DNA of 64,000 nt from Bacteroidales bacterium UBA5833 (GTDB taxonomy: Bacteria > Bacteroidota > Bacteroidia > Bacteroidales > Lentimicrobiaceae), in the NCBI GenBank assembly GCA_002433025.1, contig DJGZ01000020.1:1-64000 (forward strand), written 5' to 3'. How positions within the stretch are numbered: the first letter of the stretch is position 1; each line of letters opens with the position of its first letter. A program made the translations under genes and the position numbers. Positions 61,129 through 64,000 of this stretch are shown in pieces. The notes below the pieces were generated by a model, which had not been told where the DNA came from, searched no databases, and saw only the letters and a list, made by a program, of their open reading frames with translations.

Positions 61129-61746
61129 ATGCTGATTATTGGTATCGCCGGCGGATCGGGCTGCGGTAAATCGACCGTAGTTAAACAGATTATTAAAAAA
61201 CTGCCCAAAGATTCGGTTTCCATTCTGCCCCAGGACTCTTATTATAAGGACAACGGACACCTCAGCCCTGAAGAGCGGGCAAAGATCAACTTTGACCACC
61301 CTTCTTCCATTGAATTTAACCTGCTGATAAAACATGTGGATATGCTGAAGGAAGGTCAGACCATAGGGATGCCCATTTACAGCTACCTCACCTGTGCCCG
61401 TGCCAAGGAGACTATCCCCGTGGAACCGCGCGAAGTGGTGATTGTGGAAGGCATTCTCATTATGTCGAATCCCCGGCTGCGCGATCGCATGGACATCAAG
61501 GTGTTTGTGGACGCCGATGCCGATGACCGGTTAATGCGGATCATCCGGCGCGATATTGAAGAACGCGGGCGTTCGTTTTCGCAGGTCCTCGACCATTACG
61601 AACGCTTCGTAAAGCCCATGCATCTGCAGTTTATCGAACCCACCAAGCGCTATGCTGATATCATTGTTCCCCAGGGCGGAGCCAATCATGTTGCCATCGA
61701 TATCCTGACCTCAAGAATCAAAATGAACCTTAAGGATAAAATATAA
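61129..61746 (+). CDS. udk: Uridine kinase
   Basis: Udk phosphorylates uridine and cytidine in pyrimidine salvage. The start is set at ATG 61129 (MLIIGIAGGSGCGKSTVVKQ), giving 205 residues; the longer in-frame reading begins inside the oadB terminator. The P-loop GGSGCGKST (8-16), DSYYKD, the INFDHPSSIEFNLL substrate segment and IVEGILIM are present, followed by DADDRLMRIIRRDIEERGRS. Length is normal. The next gene, hsp20, is separated by a hairpin. Confidence 0.93.
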   Translation: MLIIGIAGGSGCGKSTVVKQIIKKLPKDSVSILPQDSYYKDNGHLSPEERAKINFDHPSSIEFNLLIKHVDMLKEGQTIGMPIYSYLTCARAKETIPVEPREVVIVEGILIMSNPRLRDRMDIKVFVDADADDRLMRIIRRDIEERGRSFSQVLDHYERFVKPMHLQFIEPTKRYADIIVPQGGANHVAIDILTSRIKMNLKDKI

Positions 61747-61785
61747 AATATGCCATAATGGCACATAAATCAATTGTAAATTTGT

Positions 61786-61812
61786 AAAAATGCGCCATAT
61801 TGGCGCATTTTT
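61786..61812. terminator. Bidirectional terminator-like hairpin after udk
   Basis: AAAAATGCGCCA (61786-61797) pairs perfectly with TGGCGCATTTTT (61801-61812) around a 3-base loop. A smaller hairpin, TGCCAT/ATGGCA, precedes it at 61751-61763. Confidence 0.85.
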
Positions 61813-61888
61813 GCCATTAATCCGGTTAAAAATCCCTCCGGCACACTATTTGAAAATTACCGGTTAAACAGATGTTTAACTAAATTAT

Positions 61889-61894
61889 GGAGGG
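61889..61894 (+). promoter_or_regulatory. Ribosome binding site deciding the hsp20 start
   Basis: GGAGGG lies 7 bp before ATG 61902. An in-frame ATG at 61887 overlaps this Shine-Dalgarno sequence and has none of its own, so 61902 is the preferred start. Confidence 0.6.
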
Positions 61895-61901
61895 TAAAAC
61901 C

Positions 61902-62333
61902 ATGCTACCGATCTTAAAAGACAGAACCTTTTTCCCGGGTATTGTGGATGAGTTCTTTGGAAGGGATTTTCTTCCCAACTTTTTCGAGTTTCAGACGGGC
62001 ATCAACATGCCTTCTGTCAATATCATTGAAGGCAAGGAGGATTTCCGTATAGAAGTGGCCGCTCCCGGCCTTGAGAAAGGTGACTTCAAGATCAATCTTG
62101 AAAACAATGTGCTGACCATTTCTTCGGAAAAGGAAGAGAAAAATGAAGAAAAAGAAGAGCGTTACATGCGCCGTGAGTTTAGTTATACTTCCTTCCGACG
62201 TTCGTTCAGCCTGCCGCAAACTGTTGAAGCTGATAAAATTGCAGCTAACCACAACAACGGCGTGTTGACCATCACCATTCCCAAAAGGGAAGAAGCTAAG
62301 GTAAAACCGGCTAAACAGATTGAAATCCTGTAA
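61902..62333 (+). CDS. Hsp20-family small heat-shock protein
   Basis: This ATP-independent chaperone holds unfolding proteins. The 143-residue protein has a short N-terminal arm, an alpha-crystallin domain (about 35-130) starting PSVNIIEGKEDFRIEVAAPG, with the family motif NNGVLTITIPK near its end, and a C-terminal I-x-I-type IEIL. The start is set at 61902 because of its ribosome binding site. It stands alone between two hairpin terminators. No heat-shock operator was recognised in the upstream 150 bp. Confidence 0.93.
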   Translation: MLPILKDRTFFPGIVDEFFGRDFLPNFFEFQTGINMPSVNIIEGKEDFRIEVAAPGLEKGDFKINLENNVLTISSEKEEKNEEKEERYMRREFSYTSFRRSFSLPQTVEADKIAANHNNGVLTITIPKREEAKVKPAKQIEIL

Positions 62334-62360
62334 TCCGGGCGATCTGATGTCATTTAATTC

Positions 62361-62394
62361 TACCCGGCAACAGCAGCGTGTTGCCGGGTTTTTT
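62361..62394 (+). terminator. Rho-independent terminator after hsp20
   Basis: ACCCGGCAAC (62362-62371) pairs with GTTGCCGGGT (62380-62389) and is followed by a T-run to 62394. Confidence 0.9.
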
Positions 62395-62478
62395 GTATCC
62401 GGATAATGTCAATATTGGTTTCCTGATTTTTTCTGAATGAAATCTGTGGTCAGAATTCAAACAATCCGTTAACCTTGC

Positions 62479-62486
62479 TACATTTG
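62479..62486 (+). promoter_or_regulatory. Possible -7 box of the exonuclease gene
   Basis: TACATTTG matches TAnnTTTG and ends 6 bp before the ATG at 62493, implying a nearly leaderless mRNA. No -33 TTG was found. Confidence 0.4.
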
Positions 62487-62492
62487 TATCCT

Positions 62493-63836
62493 ATGTATGC
62501 GGTAATTGATGTAGAAACTACCGGGGGCAATTTTGCCAGTGAACGGCTGACTGAGATAGCCATTTATCTTCACGATGGTGAAAGGATTGTGGATGAATTC
62601 AGTACCCTGCTGAATCCGGAACAGCCCATTCCTTACATGATTACAAGGCTCACTGGTATCAGCAATGAGATGGTTGCCGGAGCACCCCGATTTTGTGAAG
62701 TGGCAAGGAAGATTGTTGAGATCACGGAAGGAGCTACTTTCGTGGGCCACAATGCCTCCTTTGATTATAATTTTATCAGGCATGAATTCCGCCGTCTGGG
62801 TTATAATTTCCGGAGACCCACAATTTGTACCGTGAAAATGAGCAGGAAACTGCTCCCCGGCCTGCAATCATACAGCCTGGGCAAGCTTTGCCGTGAGCTG
62901 GGCATTGTTATCGAGAACAGGCACCGGGCGGCAGGGGATGCCCTGGCAACCACCCGCCTGCTGGAACTATTGCTTGAAACGGACCGGCAGGCTATTGAAA
63001 AGCAGTCTGGTTATTCCATTCCTGAAATGATAAAGGAGGTACCTGAAGAAACCGGTGTTTATTACCTTCATGATGAGCAGGGGCGGATCATCTACATCGG
63101 GAAAAGCAATAATATGTTTGAACGCCTGCTGCAGCACTTCAGAAACAGTGAGACCTCCAAAGCCGTTGAGATGCGCAACCGAGCCGCATCGGTGAGTTAT
63201 GAACCTACCGGTAGTGAGCTGATTGCCCTCCTGCTTGAGTCGGACGAGATTAAGCATCATAAGCCTCTTTTTAACCGGGCGCAGCGTCGTTCCGTATTCA
63301 GTTATGGTTTATTTGATTTCACCGATGAAAACGGATACCGGCATCTTCAGATAGGGCATCAGCTCAACGGGCAACAGCCTGTTACCTCTTTCACCACGAT
63401 GGAGCATGCCCGTAAATACCTGTATGGCATCGTCGAAAGTTTTGAGCTCTGTCAGAAATTATGTGGCTTATATGAAACCAGGGGAGCCTGTTTTCATTAT
63501 GGCATAAAGCAATGCCACGGGGCCTGCGTCGGAGCTGAAACTCCGGAAGCATACAACCGGCGGGTAGATGCTGCCATTCGCCTCTCGGGGTTTATGCATC
63601 CGGATTTTTATATCATCGACCGGGGAAGGCACCGCGATGAAGCCGCGGTAGTGAAAATAGCCGGCGGCAGGTATTGCGGATTCGGATACGTAAGCCCGTC
63701 GGAGGCTCATAACACAACATCCCTTGACTATTGCATCAGCCCTTACAGCGATAACCGGGATACTCGTCAGATTATACAGACATTTCTAAAGAAAAACCCA
63801 CGGACAAAGATCATCCGCGTTCAGTCAGGTGATTGA
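62493..63836 (+). CDS. DEDDh exonuclease fused to GIY-YIG (UvrC-type) nuclease
   Basis: This 447-residue DNA-repair-type nuclease has an N-terminal DnaQ-like 3'-5' exonuclease domain (about 1-165) with ExoI Asp6/Glu8 (IDVETTG), ExoII HNASFDYNFIRHEF and ExoIII HRAAGDALATTRLL. A GIY-YIG domain follows (about 185-275; GVYYLHD, IIYIGKSNNMFERLLQHF) as in UvrC/Cho, with a UvrC-like Cys-containing stretch (CHGACVGAETPEAYNRR) further on. The start is ATG 62493; an in-frame TTG at 62475 lies in the -7 box. Similar exonuclease-GIY-YIG proteins occur in Actinobacteria and Bacteroidetes. A role in nucleotide excision repair is likely but not proven. Confidence 0.88.
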   Translation: MYAVIDVETTGGNFASERLTEIAIYLHDGERIVDEFSTLLNPEQPIPYMITRLTGISNEMVAGAPRFCEVARKIVEITEGATFVGHNASFDYNFIRHEFRRLGYNFRRPTICTVKMSRKLLPGLQSYSLGKLCRELGIVIENRHRAAGDALATTRLLELLLETDRQAIEKQSGYSIPEMIKEVPEETGVYYLHDEQGRIIYIGKSNNMFERLLQHFRNSETSKAVEMRNRAASVSYEPTGSELIALLLESDEIKHHKPLFNRAQRRSVFSYGLFDFTDENGYRHLQIGHQLNGQQPVTSFTTMEHARKYLYGIVESFELCQKLCGLYETRGACFHYGIKQCHGACVGAETPEAYNRRVDAAIRLSGFMHPDFYIIDRGRHRDEAAVVKIAGGRYCGFGYVSPSEAHNTTSLDYCISPYSDNRDTRQIIQTFLKKNPRTKIIRVQSGD

Positions 63837-63844
63837 CAACCCAC

Positions 63845-64000
63845 ATGAAAACTCCTGCTTTTAAACCGATCAGGGCTGTTTGTGCCGCCTTTTTGTTGCT
63901 GACGGCATCCTGTGCCACTGTAAAAATCGATAAACCTGTGGAGTCTTATCTGCAAGAGGTGGTGAGTCCTCAGCCTTCCGTCATAGGTTTTTCAGCAGAT
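63845..64000 (+). CDS. Lipoprotein gene, cut by the window end
   Basis: An open frame of 52 codons runs from ATG 63845 to the end of the window. It starts MKTPAFKPIRAVCAAFLLL and contains a lipobox LTASC (Cys23). The following KIDKPVESYL segment recalls Bacteroidetes DUF4403 lipoproteins, but too little is visible to be sure. It begins 8 bp after the exonuclease stop, so the two may be co-transcribed. Confidence 0.6.
   Translation, partial: MKTPAFKPIRAVCAAFLLLTASCATVKIDKPVESYLQEVVSPQPSVIGFSAD

Noticed and set aside
1..64000. tRNA or rRNA genes
   Set aside because: No cloverleaf-like segment with a recognisable T-arm consensus or rRNA core sequence was seen when reading the gaps on both strands.

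Overview
The window reads as chromosomal DNA of a Bacteroidota bacterium, most likely a Bacteroidales-type anaerobe. The evidence is the many proteins with C-terminal type IX secretion (T9SS type A) sorting domains, PKD-rich giant secreted proteins, Bacteroidetes families (DUF4837, DUF2147, DUF4143), a Na+-pumping methylmalonyl-CoA decarboxylase operon, and recurrent TAnnTTTG promoter -7 boxes. No tRNA, rRNA, CRISPR array, transposase or integrase was recognised.

Layout. (1) 0.2-1.8 kb: lnt (lipoprotein N-acyltransferase). (2) 1.9-14.1 kb: an AT-rich, six-gene minus-strand block of exported proteins (lipoprotein, T9SS protein, tail-fibre-like protein, beta-propeller-like protein, M23/PKD/FG-GAP giant, repeat T9SS protein). 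It lies between intact lnt and a second, about 95% identical copy of the lnt 3' end, and its promoter abuts a 10-bp G:C run; it looks like an inserted island. (3) 15.3-18.3 kb: acyl-CoA dehydrogenase with etfB and etfA. (4) 18.3-25.7 kb, minus strand: an ECF sigma factor, a membrane-anchored beta-barrel protein and two large PKD/T9SS proteins. (5) 26.0-28.5 kb, plus strand: a second, diverged copy of the lipoprotein-T9SS gene pair seen in the island. (6) 28.6-33.3 kb: purN, a repeat-rich gap, then an AAA ATPase/subtilase pair matching the IetAS anti-phage system. (7) 33.7-39 kb: tyrS, a DUF4143 ATPase with a 22-bp iterated operator-like array, an SDR-family epimerase and an MltF-type transglycosylase. 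(8) 39.2-46.4 kb: a TetR-controlled eight-gene ABC-2/HlyD/TolC efflux operon with a visible promoter and overlapping operator. (9) 46.5-49.5 kb: a DUF4837 lipoprotein and a LysM transglycosylase. (10) 49.7-54.9 kb: an ECF sigma factor, an anti-sigma/TonB fusion, a TonB and a VIT-vWA-TonB_C fusion. (11) 55-64 kb: an S9 peptidase, the mce-mmdA-oadG-BCCP-oadB operon, udk, hsp20, a DEDDh/GIY-YIG nuclease and the start of a lipoprotein gene.

How it fits together. Housekeeping and energy genes are interrupted by accessory modules for surface display. Two ECF sigma modules probably control envelope functions (secreted PKD proteins in one, TonB-family proteins in the other). The decarboxylase operon converts methylmalonyl-CoA to propionyl-CoA and exports Na+. 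The most unusual items are the lnt-flanked island with its homopolymer-adjacent promoter, the duplicated lipoprotein-T9SS cassette, the IetAS pair, the iteron-controlled ATPase, and several domain fusions (VIT-vWA-TonB_C, zinc-finger anti-sigma-TonB, lamin-tail-OadG, inner-membrane helix plus beta-barrel). All assignments come from reading motifs; no database search was run.
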